Shown: positions 10,350 through 19,711, numbered from the stretch's first letter. The stretch: 64,000 nucleotides of DNA from Parabacteroides distasonis ATCC 8503 (GCF_000012845.1 NC_009615.1:2137501-2201500), one strand, 5' to 3'. Notes: generated by a model from the sequence alone, not told the origin. Program-made: numbers and translations.

Positions 10350-11947
10350 TTCTTGCTTGCTTTTTTCTTTCTGGTTAATGTCTGGATACACTCACGGCGG
10401 GGGATCAATACGGATACGCCCTTGTACTCGATTTCCTCACGGATGATAGACTTCATCTCCTCGAAGTTCTTTTTTAAAGGAACCATCACACGGATGTGAG
10501 CCGGATCCACACCGATACCGGCGCAGATAGACTCCAGACGTCCTGTTCCGGCGGAATCCTGCCCTCCGGTCATGGCCGTCGTCTCATTATCGGAGATAAC
10601 GATGGTGATATTCGTGTTCTCGTTCACGCAATCCAGCAAACCAGTCATACCGGAATGGGTAAACGTAGAATCGCCGATCACGGAGATAGCAGGGAATACA
10701 CCCGCATCGGAAGCGCCCTTCGCCATCGTGATGGAGGCGCCCATATCGATACAAGAATCGATCGCACGGAAAGGAGGCAAAGCTCCCAAGGTATAACAGC
10801 CGATATCGCCAAACACCTTAGCCGTACCGTTATACTCGGCGATCACCTCGTTCAAGGCCTCATACATATCCCGGTGTCCACAACCTTGGCACAATGCGGG
10901 CGGACGTTGCTCAACCACCTCGGGGATCGCGTAATAGCTCTGGATCTCCTTACCCAAGGCTTTGCCTACCGCGTCTGGCGTAAGCTCGCCGTCACGCTGA
11001 AGCGTACCGTCCAGACGGCCATGAACCGTCACGCCTTTCGCCAAGAAACCTTTTAATTGCTCTTCAACGACCGGATATCCCTCTTCCAACACCAAGATCT
11101 CCTTACACTCGCCAACGATCTTCTCCACTTGCTTTCTCGGAAGCGGATACTGGGAGATCTTCAATACGGGATGCTCGAAACCGTCCGGATAATTCTCGGA
11201 AAGATAATTGAAAGCGATACCCGTCGTGATGATACCCAAGTCTTTATTCGGGGCATCGAAATACTTATTATACGCTGAATTCTCGGAAGCTTCCGTGAAA
11301 GCCTCTTGAGACGCCAGCAAACTCTTGAAACGTTTACGGGCCAATGCCGGGAGTAAGATAAAACGTTGACGACCGTCTTCCGGACAATTCATCCGGTTCT
11401 CCGGCTTCAACGGGCTGGTTACGACACCGGCACGAGAATGCGCCATACGGGTCGTTACACGCAGCAAGATAGGATACCCTAATTTCTCGGATAACTCGAA
11501 TCCATGATATACCATATCATAAGCCTCTTGCTGGCTGGATGGCTCAAACATCGGGATCATGGCGAAATTGCCATAAACACGGTTGTCTTGCTCATTCTGG
11601 GAAGAGTGCATGGATGGGTCGTCGGCCGTAAGGATGATCATACCTCCGTTGATACCGCTCATAGCGGCGTTCATAAAGCAATCGGCGGCTACATTCAAAC
11701 CCACGTGCTTCATGCAGCAAAGCGCACGTTTACCGGCATAGCACATACCCAAAGCGGCTTCCATGGCGGTTTTCTCATTTGCGCTCCAGCGACAATGGAT
11801 ACCTCTTTCCTTCGTTACCGGAGAACCTTGGATATATTCTGTGATTTCAGTAGAAGGGGTTCCCGGGTATGCGTACACCCCGGAGATTCCAGCGTCTATA
11901 GCGGCTTGCGCTATGGCCTCGTCCCCCAAAAATAAATGTTTTTCCAT
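10346..11947 (-). CDS. iorA: Indolepyruvate:ferredoxin oxidoreductase alpha subunit, no ferredoxin domain
   Basis: A 533-residue thiamine-diphosphate enzyme. The N-terminal domain has AYPGTPSTEI and ALCCMKHVGLNVAAD; the C-terminal TPP domain has CQGCGHRDMYEAL, GDIGCYTLGALPPF and GDSTFTHSG. With IorB it converts indolepyruvate, phenylpyruvate or hydroxyphenylpyruvate to the aryl-acetyl-CoA. Archaeal IorA proteins carry a C-terminal pair of [4Fe-4S] motifs. Here the protein stops after RRECIQTLTRKKKASKK with none, so a separate ferredoxin must receive electrons. The stop overlaps the iorB start. Confidence 0.93.
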   Translation of the reverse strand: MEKHLFLGDEAIAQAAIDAGISGVYAYPGTPSTEITEYIQGSPVTKERGIHCRWSANEKTAMEAALGMCYAGKRALCCMKHVGLNVAADCFMNAAMSGINGGMIILTADDPSMHSSQNEQDNRVYGNFAMIPMFEPSSQQEAYDMVYHGFELSEKLGYPILLRVTTRMAHSRAGVVTSPLKPENRMNCPEDGRQRFILLPALARKRFKSLLASQEAFTEASENSAYNKYFDAPNKDLGIITTGIAFNYLSENYPDGFEHPVLKISQYPLPRKQVEKIVGECKEILVLEEGYPVVEEQLKGFLAKGVTVHGRLDGTLQRDGELTPDAVGKALGKEIQSYYAIPEVVEQRPPALCQGCGHRDMYEALNEVIAEYNGTAKVFGDIGCYTLGALPPFRAIDSCIDMGASITMAKGASDAGVFPAISVIGDSTFTHSGMTGLLDCVNENTNITIVISDNETTAMTGGQDSAGTGRLESICAGIGVDPAHIRVMVPLKKNFEEMKSIIREEIEYKGVSVLIPRRECIQTLTRKKKASKK

Positions 11948-11992
11948 GTGTATCTGTTTTCTTAATATTGACTATTCACACTATTTAGCTGC

Positions 11993-12000
11993 CAAAGGTA
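11993..12000 (-). promoter_or_regulatory. -7 box upstream of iorA
   Basis: TACCTTTG on the minus strand lies 45 bp before the iorA ATG. No clear -33 TTTG at the right distance was found. Confidence 0.45.
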
Positions 12001-12051
12001 ATGAAAAATGTTCAATTTAGAATGAGAGACTTATGATTTATACTAGATCCA

Positions 12052-13101
12052 TTACCGTATCCGGCGCCTATTCAACTCCGCCCGATACCGGTTGGCATTG
12101 CGGTTATGCTCCGCCAACGTCACGGCGAAATTATGCCGTCCCGAGAAATCCTCCTTAGCGCACATGTATAAGTATTTATGTTTCGTATGATTCAATACGC
12201 TATTCAAGCCCTTGATAGTAGGAATCCGTAGAGGACCGGGAGGTAGGCCCGCATATTTATAGGTATTATAGGGAGAATCTATTTCCAAATGCTCAAATAA
12301 GATACGTTGCAAAGAAAAATCCCCCACCGCAAACTTTACGGTAGGGTCCGCCTGTAAAGGAATACCGGCACGAAGGCGGTTGATATAAAGACCCGCCACG
12401 ATTGGATATTCGTCCGATGCCGCCGTCTCCTCTTCTACGATAGAAGCCAAGATAGATACCTCAACTGGAGTAAGCCCGATCTCCTCTGCCTTTTTCAATC
12501 GTTCCGGTGTCCAGAAAGCGTCATATTCACGCTTCATGCGACGTATAAATTTATCCGCGGATATATTCCAATAAATCTCATAGGTATTAGGAATGAAAAG
12601 GGCATGGATCGTTTCCGGGGTAAAACCTAAAGAGTCGCAATACACGGAATCATTCAATAGACGCAGGAGATTTTCCTTCCCGAACATCAATTGATCACTT
12701 ATACGTTCCGCCAAATCTTCCTTGAAACGGATATTATTAAAAGTAACCCGGGTCGCTACTTGATGTCCTCTCCGCAAGTCATTCAATAAGGTTAAATTAC
12801 TCATGCCGGGTTTCACGGCGTATCGACCGGTACGCATGGACGCAGGATACTTCAACAATCCACTCAATTGCTTAAAGCTACCGATACGGAGACAGTTCGC
12901 CGAATCACTCAACTGCCGGCAAAGATCATCAAAATCCTTTTTATCATCTATATAGACATAGACCGTCTTATCCGGCTTAAAATTCGGAGCCCAAGCCAAA
13001 CGGTACACCCAAAAGCCTCCACCGCCTATCAAAACAACGAGAATCGCTATCAAGGCGATAATTATCGGACGCCTCGATAAAATTTGTTTGTTCAAATCCA
13101 T
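12052..13101 (-). CDS. mltG: Endolytic peptidoglycan transglycosylase MltG
   Basis: A 349-residue membrane-anchored YceG/MltG protein. A single transmembrane helix (about residues 14-35, IIIALIAILVVLIGG) precedes a LysM-like region and the catalytic domain with ASIVEEETAASDEYPIV, which contains the catalytic glutamate, and NRLRAGIPLQADPTVKFA. It cleaves nascent glycan strands and limits their length. The frame stays open upstream to 13236, but that part overlaps a -7 box and the tRNA-Ser promoter; the ATG at 13101 gives the normal short cytoplasmic tail. It is transcribed divergently from tRNA-Ser. Confidence 0.92.
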   Translation of the reverse strand: MDLNKQILSRRPIIIALIAILVVLIGGGGFWVYRLAWAPNFKPDKTVYVYIDDKKDFDDLCRQLSDSANCLRIGSFKQLSGLLKYPASMRTGRYAVKPGMSNLTLLNDLRRGHQVATRVTFNNIRFKEDLAERISDQLMFGKENLLRLLNDSVYCDSLGFTPETIHALFIPNTYEIYWNISADKFIRRMKREYDAFWTPERLKKAEEIGLTPVEVSILASIVEEETAASDEYPIVAGLYINRLRAGIPLQADPTVKFAVGDFSLQRILFEHLEIDSPYNTYKYAGLPPGPLRIPTIKGLNSVLNHTKHKYLYMCAKEDFSGRHNFAVTLAEHNRNANRYRAELNRRRIR

Positions 13102-13131
13102 GAATAATCTATTGAATATCAGAATAAGGCA

Positions 13132-13139
13132 CAAAAGTA
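13132..13139 (-). promoter_or_regulatory. -7 box upstream of mltG
   Basis: TACTTTTG on the minus strand lies 31 bp before the mltG start. The nearest TTTG (13167-13170) is 27 bp away, longer than usual. Confidence 0.45.
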
Positions 13140-13173
13140 GTATCTTTTTTCGAAAAAAATGATGTGCAAAGCC

Positions 13174-13204
13174 TTGTTTATTTAAAATTATAGTTCTACC
13201 TTTG
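13174..13204 (+). promoter_or_regulatory. Promoter of tRNA-Ser
   Basis: TTG (13174-13176), a 20-bp spacer, then TACCTTTG (13197-13204), 37 bp before the tRNA. It is a good Bacteroidetes promoter match. Confidence 0.65.
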
Positions 13205-13240
13205 CATCGCAATTCTAAGGAAGAAGCACAGAACACACAA

Positions 13241-13327
13241 GGAAGTGTGGGTGAGTGGCTGAAACCACCAGTTTGCTAAACTGACGTACTCGTTAGGGTA
13301 CCGGGGGTTCGAATCCCCCCGCTTCCG
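13241..13327 (+). tRNA. tRNA-Ser (GCT anticodon)
   Basis: An 87-base class II tRNA with acceptor GGAAGTG/CGCTTCC, anticodon stem-loop CAGTTTGCTAAACTG with GCT, a long variable arm (ACGTACTCGTTAGGGTACC) and T-arm GGGGGTTCGAATCCCCC. The discriminator is G. It reads AGC/AGU codons. A terminator follows directly. Confidence 0.97.
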
Positions 13328-13334
13328 CAAAGAG

Positions 13335-13365
13335 CCAACTAATAAATTTATTAGTTGGTTTTTTT
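13335..13365 (+). terminator. Terminator of tRNA-Ser
   Basis: CCAACTAATAAA pairs with TTTATTAGTTGG as a perfect palindromic stem, followed by TTTTTTTG. It starts 8 bp after the tRNA. Confidence 0.9.
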
Positions 13366-13466
13366 GTTTTTAAGCCAACCGAATTAAAGTGTTTCATATA
13401 TTTGTCATATTTGAACTTATCGTAAGTCGATCTGTTATTAAAAGGAGATAATTAAATATATACATT

Positions 13467-14084
13467 ATGACAATTGCTTTTATCCGAACATATAACAATA
13501 AGCAAAACTCCGAGGTCCAAGAAGCTGTGATCCGGGAATTTGCAGAATCTCAGAAGATAGAGATCGGGAAGTGGGCTAAAGAGGTGGGAAATAGTCCTCG
13601 TGCGAACCGCAGACTGGAAAGTATTGTCAAATCTTTAAGTCCCGGGGATGAGATACTTGTGTCCGATATATCCCGTGTGAGCCGTAAGATGATCGAGATC
13701 ATCCATATCATTTTGCTTTGTATAGAGCGAAAGGTAACGCTCCGTAGCGTAAGCGACGGATATGTGTTCGAGGATAATATCGACAGTAAGACTTTGGCCT
13801 TTACCTTCGGTCTGGTCTCTGAGATCGAGCGAAAGCTGGTCTCTATCCGTACGAAGGAAGCCCTTGCCTTGATCAGAAGTAAAGGTGTGGTGCTGGGCCG
13901 TCCGAAAGGTAGTCAACAAATGGGACGCTTGGAGCCTTATAAGGAACAAATCGAGAAAGACTTGAAAGACCCGAGCTTGACTTACGCTCAGATAGCGGAG
14001 AAATACAATGTATCGTTAAGTAGCTTCAAACGCTTTCTGAAAGAGTATCTTCCCGATAAGAAAAAGAAGAAGACTAAAAAATAA
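13467..14084 (+). CDS. Mpi-type serine recombinase homologue lacking the catalytic serine
   Basis: A 205-residue resolvase-family protein with an N-terminal catalytic fold, a long helix and a C-terminal helix-turn-helix (about 170-195, YAQIAEKYNVSLSSFKRFL). It resembles the Bacteroides DNA invertase Mpi, for example in LAFTFGLVSEIERKLVS and GVVLGRPKGS. The family start is I-R-V-S, with Ser near position 9 or 10 as nucleophile. Here it reads FIRTYNNKQ, so Tyr 9 replaces Ser and Asn 10 follows. The other active-site arginines look kept (R7, RR in PRANRRLES, SRVSR). It is probably a DNA-binding protein that cannot recombine by the usual chemistry. No obvious invertible site is adjacent. Confidence 0.85.
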   Translation: MTIAFIRTYNNKQNSEVQEAVIREFAESQKIEIGKWAKEVGNSPRANRRLESIVKSLSPGDEILVSDISRVSRKMIEIIHIILLCIERKVTLRSVSDGYVFEDNIDSKTLAFTFGLVSEIERKLVSIRTKEALALIRSKGVVLGRPKGSQQMGRLEPYKEQIEKDLKDPSLTYAQIAEKYNVSLSSFKRFLKEYLPDKKKKKTKK

Positions 14085-14087
14085 GAA

Positions 14088-14147
14088 AAGCTCCTTTCAC
14101 CTCTGCTAAGTATATTAGCATTCAGTAGTGAAAGGAGCTTGTTTTTT
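14088..14147. terminator. Bidirectional terminator between recombinase and acyl-CoA synthetase
   Basis: AAGCTCCTTTCAC (14088-14100) pairs perfectly with GTGAAAGGAGCTT (14128-14140). GTTTTTTTATTT follows on the plus strand and an A-rich stretch precedes it, so it serves both converging genes. Confidence 0.88.
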
Positions 14148-16231
14148 TATTTCTCTATACGGATACGGGCGTCTACAGCGAACAAGCCTCTATCCGTAGC
14201 CACCAACGGATTTATATCCATTTCCTTTATCTCGCTGGCAAAACGCAATAAGGTAGAGAGGCGAACGATAATGTCCGCATATTGTTGCTCGTCGATACCC
14301 TTTTGCCCACGTGTACCTTTAATGATCGGATACCCTCTCAAAGAACGAATCATTGAATAAGTCTCATCGTATGACAACGGAGCCAAACCATAAGACACAT
14401 CTTTCAATACCTCCACGAAGATTCCACCCAACCCGCAAAGTACCACATGGCCGAAACGATCCTCATATTTAGCTCCCAAGAATAATTCCTGTCCTTTCAA
14501 CATCGGTTGTACCATGATGCCCGTAACACCCGGCAGACGCATCATACGTTCATACTCGAACAATAAATGCTCTTCTCCACGGATATTCAAGGCCACACCA
14601 CCGATATCGCTCTTATGCACAGGCCCTACAACCTTGGCTACCACCGGATATTTCACCTTCTTGGCAAAAGCCAGCAACGCATCCCTATCATCCGAAGCAT
14701 ATTCCTCCACTAACGGGATATTAGCGGCACGCAACAATGTACGCACTTCCTCCGGATTTAAATAACCGCTACCCGGCAACCGATCTATGATACGACGAAC
14801 TTCCGGTACATCCACGCCATATAGCTGGATATCCGTGCTCATCGGTTTCGGCGTATTGATCACCCGTGAAAGGGCGGTACCCAATGTCACCTCGTCCGAG
14901 AAGTTCACATGGCCTTTCTTGACAAAGCTCTTCACTTCCGGTCCGGCCGTTACGATAGACGGTAATATCGGGAAGATCGGCTTCTTGCACTCTTCCATCT
15001 TTTTATGAAGTACCTCGTAGGTATCATAAAGTTTTACCAAACCGGGACTACCGAAGATGACCATCATCAAATCCACATTATCGAAACGATTCTCACAGAA
15101 ATCGATGGCTGTAGCCAAATGTTCCGGTGTCCCCGTACCGATAATATCAATCGGATTACCGACAGCGGCACCCGGATACAGTTTGGATTTCAACTCATCA
15201 GCGATAGGGCCTTCCAAACTAGGAACATTCAAACGCCCCTTGGATAAAGCGTCCGCCAGCATTACCGCAGGCCCTCCGGCATGTGTCACGATCGCACAAT
15301 TCTTCCCTTTCACGTCTTTCAAGGTAAAGATACTCGCCACGGTAGTCAATTCCTCACGGCTAAAACAACGCACGATACCCGCCTTACGGAACAAAGCCTC
15401 CACGGCAGAGTCCGAACTAGCGATAGCGCCCGTATGCGAAGAGGCAGCTCGCTTTCCCGACTCCGTACTTCCCGCCTTGATAGCGGCGATCTTGCATCCC
15501 TTACGTATCAAGGAAGACGCATGATACAACAATTTATCCGGTTGCTTGATTTGCTCGATATACAACATCTTGATCTTGGAATCCAATACCGGATCAAAGT
15601 TCCGATCCATATATTCAAGGATATCCTCTACTCCATTCTGCTTGGAGTTTCCAACCGACCAAACAGAAGAGAAACGCAGCCCTTTTGTCAGCGCCGACTC
15701 GATAATGAACAAGGCCGTACCGCCGGAGCTAGAGATGAAATCCACGCCATCGGGATGGAATTCCGGTATCGGTTGCGTAAACACGCCATGATAATTCATA
15801 TTCATCAACCCGATACAGTTCGGGCCGATCAAGGAAGCTCCCGCCTCATTCACGACATCCAGCATCTGTTGTTCCAAGATACCGCCTTCGTGTGTCTCCT
15901 CGCCGAAACCGGCTGAGATCACGATAAAAGCTTTTACCCCCTTTTGCCGGGCCAGCACTTCCATCACCTCGGGGCACGATTTACTCGGAATCGAGATGAT
16001 CGCCAACTCCGTCTCCGGGATATCATGTACAGAAGGATAAGACTTGACGCCTTGCACGTCTGTCTCCTTGGCGTTTACCACACATAATTCTCCTTTATAT
16101 TTTCCATCCAACAGGTTTCGCACGATACGACCGCCCGGTTTATGTACGTTGTTGGAACCTCCCACCACTACGATGCTTTGAGGATTAATCAATTCTCGGT
16201 TAATCATAACATTTTGATTAGTTAGATTCAA
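14147..16231 (-). CDS. ADP-forming acetyl/acyl-CoA synthetase, fused alpha-beta
   Basis: A 694-residue single-chain acyl-CoA synthetase (NDP-forming). The N-terminal CoA-binding domain has SIVVVGGSNNVHKPGG, the CoA-ligase domains carry SSHTGA with the phosphorylated His 266, and the C-terminal ATP-grasp domain has KVVGPVHKSDIGGV. It converts acyl-CoA, ADP and phosphate to the acid, CoA and ATP. With IorAB in the same window it could harvest aryl-acetyl-CoA as ATP, though acetyl-CoA is equally possible. It lies 55 bp downstream of hypB with its own -7 box. A start at 16207 is also possible. Confidence 0.9.
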   Translation of the reverse strand: MNLTNQNVMINRELINPQSIVVVGGSNNVHKPGGRIVRNLLDGKYKGELCVVNAKETDVQGVKSYPSVHDIPETELAIISIPSKSCPEVMEVLARQKGVKAFIVISAGFGEETHEGGILEQQMLDVVNEAGASLIGPNCIGLMNMNYHGVFTQPIPEFHPDGVDFISSSGGTALFIIESALTKGLRFSSVWSVGNSKQNGVEDILEYMDRNFDPVLDSKIKMLYIEQIKQPDKLLYHASSLIRKGCKIAAIKAGSTESGKRAASSHTGAIASSDSAVEALFRKAGIVRCFSREELTTVASIFTLKDVKGKNCAIVTHAGGPAVMLADALSKGRLNVPSLEGPIADELKSKLYPGAAVGNPIDIIGTGTPEHLATAIDFCENRFDNVDLMMVIFGSPGLVKLYDTYEVLHKKMEECKKPIFPILPSIVTAGPEVKSFVKKGHVNFSDEVTLGTALSRVINTPKPMSTDIQLYGVDVPEVRRIIDRLPGSGYLNPEEVRTLLRAANIPLVEEYASDDRDALLAFAKKVKYPVVAKVVGPVHKSDIGGVALNIRGEEHLLFEYERMMRLPGVTGIMVQPMLKGQELFLGAKYEDRFGHVVLCGLGGIFVEVLKDVSYGLAPLSYDETYSMIRSLRGYPIIKGTRGQKGIDEQQYADIIVRLSTLLRFASEIKEMDINPLVATDRGLFAVDARIRIEK

Positions 16232-16242
16232 TGAATGGGAGC

Positions 16243-16250
16243 AAATATAG
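16243..16250 (-). promoter_or_regulatory. -7 box upstream of the acyl-CoA synthetase
   Basis: TATATTTG on the minus strand lies 12 bp before the ATG at 16231, or 36 bp before the second in-frame ATG at 16207. It favours the shorter start. No clear -33 TTTG was seen. Confidence 0.4.
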
Positions 16251-16286
16251 TTTTTTTCTCCATTTATTCATTAAAACCCGGGGTAT

Positions 16287-17039
16287 TTATTTACACTTTG
16301 CACTCTCTGTCTGCAACCAGTCACACCATGCATCCATCCCGTCTCCTTTCGTGGCGGATACCTCGAATATCTGGAGACGGTGATTTACCTTCAAGGCGTT
16401 TTCCCGAAGCACTTCCACTTTTGTATTCAGATAAGGAGCCAGATCAATCTTGTTGATTACGCAGATATCTGCCTCCTGAAAGATATGTGGGTATTTCAAC
16501 GGTTTATCATCTCCCTCCGTCGTACTCACGATAACGACTTTCTTGGACTCTCCGAGATCGAACATGGCCGGACAGACCAGATTGCCGACATTCTCTATAA
16601 AAAGGATCGCTCCCTCCTTCGGATTCAGATGCTTAACGGCATGATTGACCATGTCGGCTTCCAAATGACAGCCGGTACCGGTATTTACCTGAAACACGGG
16701 AATCTCCAACGCCGCTATACGGTCGGCATCGTTTGAGGTTTGTTGATCGCCTTCTATCACATAGATCGATCGCTTCGCTTTCAAACGGCGGATCGTCTCT
16801 TCCAGCAAGGTTGTCTTACCGGATCCGGGCGAACTCATCAAGTTCAGGCAGAACAGGTTCTTAGCCTCGAAATATCCCCGGTTTCGCTCCGCCAATAAGT
16901 TGTTACGTTGAAGTATATCTTGTTCCAGATTGATTACGATCCCTTCATCAGGATGGTGATGATGTTCATGGCCATGAGAATGCTCATGCATATGATCGTG
17001 ATGGTGATGATGCTCTCCGCATCCGCAAGTTCCGCACAT
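16287..17039 (-). CDS. hypB: Hydrogenase nickel incorporation GTPase HypB
   Basis: A 250-residue SIMIBI GTPase that delivers nickel to hydrogenase with HypA. The N-terminus has the high-affinity nickel site CGTCGCG (Cys 2, 5, 7), then a histidine-rich stretch (10-29) for nickel storage. The G1 loop is SPGSGKTT (70-77), with GDQQTSNDADRI and NKIDLAPY further on. It ends the hypF-hypA-hypB operon, 29 bp after hypA. Both nickel modules are present, which suits growth at low nickel. Confidence 0.96.
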   Translation of the reverse strand: MCGTCGCGEHHHHHDHMHEHSHGHEHHHHPDEGIVINLEQDILQRNNLLAERNRGYFEAKNLFCLNLMSSPGSGKTTLLEETIRRLKAKRSIYVIEGDQQTSNDADRIAALEIPVFQVNTGTGCHLEADMVNHAVKHLNPKEGAILFIENVGNLVCPAMFDLGESKKVVIVSTTEGDDKPLKYPHIFQEADICVINKIDLAPYLNTKVEVLRENALKVNHRLQIFEVSATKGDGMDAWCDWLQTESAKCK

Positions 17040-17068
17040 AGTATTTAAGTTTTTATTTCATTAATATA

Positions 17069-17416
17069 TCATTCCTTTTTAATAACAATCGACTTCACCC
17101 GAAGTTCCTTCCCTTTAAGGATTTTAACTAAATAGGAGCCACAATGGGGACAAGGGGAAAACAAGGCGTTCATTGGGAAAATGGTCTCACAGTCGCTACA
17201 CTGTCCTTCCCCCTCAATATAATGACGGATAATCCGGGCCTTTTCCAGCTTGCTACCTTTTATGGCGCTATCCAATGCGAACTCTAAGGTTTGGATCTCT
17301 ACGCCGGACAAATGTCCTATCTCTAACTCCAACTCTTCGACCACCGAGGCTCCCCGGTTATCCGCTTGTTCCTCGACCAGCTCCACGATGCTACGGGCTA
17401 TAGACAACTCATGCAT
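17069..17416 (-). CDS. hypA: Hydrogenase nickel metallochaperone HypA
   Basis: A 115-residue nickel chaperone. The N-terminal MHELSIARSI holds the nickel-binding His 2. The zinc site is CSDC (73-76) and CPHC (89-92). It hands nickel to the hydrogenase large subunit with HypB. It starts 12 bp after hypF and is translated in the same operon. Length and all metal ligands are normal. Confidence 0.96.
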   Translation of the reverse strand: MHELSIARSIVELVEEQADNRGASVVEELELEIGHLSGVEIQTLEFALDSAIKGSKLEKARIIRHYIEGEGQCSDCETIFPMNALFSPCPHCGSYLVKILKGKELRVKSIVIKKE

Positions 17417-17428
17417 ATCTGATCTCTT

Positions 17429-19711
17429 TTAAAAGGGAGTCACCGAGGCGATCGTTAATTGCCCCACGGCTATCCCCCCATCGTTACAAGGTATACGAGA
17501 CGGAATATAGACGGGGACCCCAGCCATGATGAACTGTCTCCTCATCGACTCCGTCAATAATTTATTCTGGAAACATCCTCCCGAGATAACCACTTGTGTC
17601 GCTTTCGTCCGTTTAATCAACAAGCGGGCTTTCTGCACAAACAAGGAAGCCAATGTCGTATGGAAACGGGCGGATATCAAGCTCACCGGGACCTCGTTCG
17701 TCTTATCATGCAATAATGCCTCAAACAAAGAATAAAAAGAGATTTCCTCTCCCTCCGCCGAGACTGGATACGCATAAGCGTTCCTCTCTCCCATCGCCGC
17801 CTGCTCCAATAAGACCGGAGCCTCCGCTTGGTGGCTGGAGACATCGCAAATCCCCAATAAAGAAGCTACCGCATCAAACAGCCGGCCAGCGCTGGATGTA
17901 TAGGGTGTATTCACACCTTTCTCCATCATTCGTTCAAGCATAGCGATCCTTTCCGTGCCTATGCGTTCCACGAAATCGGCCGGATAAGGAATACCCGACG
18001 GTTCGTCCTTGAAATAATGCCACAAATAGGCGACAACCATTCGCCATGGCTCCTCAGCCGCCTTGTCGCCTCCCGGTAACGGGACATACTCAAAATGGGA
18101 AAGGCGACGGTATTTCGCTCGGTCACAAAAGAAGAACTCGCCTCCCCAAACCTTACCATCATCACCCAGACCTGTCCCATCCATCACGATAGCGAGAACC
18201 GGCTCATTCAATCCATGCTCCAACATACAAGCAGCGGCATGAGCATGATGATGTTGTACCTTTAATAAAGGTAAGGAAAGAGATTTCGAGATACGTTCCG
18301 CCTCTTGGCTGGAAAGATAATCCGGATGCAGATCACAAACCAATCGCTGGAGATTGAAACGAAACAAATGACGAAACCGCTCCATAGATTCCGTATAGAA
18401 CCGGAAAGTCTCCCAGTTCTTTAAGTCGCCAATATATTGACTTTGCAGGATCGTCTCTCCTTTTCCCAAAGCGAACGTGTTCACTTTCTCCGCACCGAAA
18501 GCCATGATCCCTTCCACATTTGTATCCGTGAAAAAGGGTTCCGGCACATAGCCTCGGGAACGACGGATCAAGCAGGGTTGTCCTCCGCAGACCTGCAACA
18601 CAGAATCATCTACCCGGTTATGGATCGGGCGATTATGATGCAAGAGGATCGCTACCTTTCCCGCTAATTGCGCCTCCGCATCCTCTGGGGTGATCGCTAT
18701 CGGCAAATCGCTTAGATTCCCGCTGGTCATTACCAACGCAGGTATCCCTGTACGAGCAAACCAATCGTAATGAATCGGCATATAAGACAACATACATCCT
18801 AGCGTATGCATGCCCGGATTGATTCCGGAAGCTAACCGGCTCCGTTGCCTCAGCAGCACGATCGGACGGCGCCAAGAGACGAGGCATCGCTCCTCCATCG
18901 GCTCCGTTGCCGTATAGACTTGCAAATGTTCCAGATCACGGAACATAACAGCGAATGGTTTGGTATCCCGCTGCTTTATCTCTCGCAGACGGGCAACCGC
19001 TCTCTCGTTCGAGGCATCACAAATCAAATGATAGCCTCCGATTCCTTTAGCCGCAATAACCTCTCCACCAAGCAATAGACGAGAGGTAAGTTTCAATAAG
19101 GTCTCATAATCGATATAAGTCTCCTCGTTATAAGTCGCGTAATAAGTCGGGCCACAATGATTGCAAGCGACCGGTTGGGCATGGAAACGGCGATCGATAA
19201 CATTCGTATATTCTTTCTCACAATCGGGACACATAAGGAAACCGCCCATCGTTGTCTGCGAACGGTCGTAAGGAAGGTCCCGGATAATAGAGAAACGAGG
19301 GCCACAATGCGTACAATTAATAAAAGGATATCCGATTCGATGGGGTTGCGTAGTCCGGTCTCGCATACAATCCGCACAAACAGCGATATCCGGGGAGACC
19401 TGCGTGACCTCATCCGATTCTGAATGGCTGGGCGTAATCGTAAAATCGTCAAAATCATCTTCATCCATTTCCGTAGATGTATAGGAGATCCGATGGATAT
19501 AAGCGACACGAGGATGCTCGGTCCGTATACGACTTATCAGCAAATCCCGATCATCCGGAGTAGCGGCAACCAATATACGTACTCCATTATTCATATTCTC
19601 CACACAACCTTTCATCCCCAGATCTTTAGCGATCCGGTAGATAAAAGGGCGAAAACCAACCCCTTGAACCAAGCCTTGAATAATCAACGCATATACTTTA
19701 TTCTTCGCCAT
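17429..19711 (-). CDS. hypF: Carbamoyltransferase HypF
   Basis: A 760-residue enzyme making the thiocarbamate precursor of the cyanide ligands of the NiFe site. An acylphosphatase domain (1-90, QGVGFRPFIYR) is followed by two zinc-finger motifs (CADC, CTHC, CPDC and CNHC, about 110-185), a YrdC-like domain and a Kae1-like carbamoyltransferase domain with HHHAHAAACMLEH and SGGCFQNKLL. It uses carbamoyl phosphate and ATP and passes the group to HypE. It is the first gene of the leftward hyp operon, divergent from hypC across 159 bp. All domains are complete. Confidence 0.95.
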   Translation of the reverse strand: MAKNKVYALIIQGLVQGVGFRPFIYRIAKDLGMKGCVENMNNGVRILVAATPDDRDLLISRIRTEHPRVAYIHRISYTSTEMDEDDFDDFTITPSHSESDEVTQVSPDIAVCADCMRDRTTQPHRIGYPFINCTHCGPRFSIIRDLPYDRSQTTMGGFLMCPDCEKEYTNVIDRRFHAQPVACNHCGPTYYATYNEETYIDYETLLKLTSRLLLGGEVIAAKGIGGYHLICDASNERAVARLREIKQRDTKPFAVMFRDLEHLQVYTATEPMEERCLVSWRRPIVLLRQRSRLASGINPGMHTLGCMLSYMPIHYDWFARTGIPALVMTSGNLSDLPIAITPEDAEAQLAGKVAILLHHNRPIHNRVDDSVLQVCGGQPCLIRRSRGYVPEPFFTDTNVEGIMAFGAEKVNTFALGKGETILQSQYIGDLKNWETFRFYTESMERFRHLFRFNLQRLVCDLHPDYLSSQEAERISKSLSLPLLKVQHHHAHAAACMLEHGLNEPVLAIVMDGTGLGDDGKVWGGEFFFCDRAKYRRLSHFEYVPLPGGDKAAEEPWRMVVAYLWHYFKDEPSGIPYPADFVERIGTERIAMLERMMEKGVNTPYTSSAGRLFDAVASLLGICDVSSHQAEAPVLLEQAAMGERNAYAYPVSAEGEEISFYSLFEALLHDKTNEVPVSLISARFHTTLASLFVQKARLLIKRTKATQVVISGGCFQNKLLTESMRRQFIMAGVPVYIPSRIPCNDGGIAVGQLTIASVTPF

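Noticed and set aside
13101..13236. 45-codon upstream extension of mltG
   Set aside because: It overlaps the -7 boxes of mltG and of tRNA-Ser and has no homologous content.
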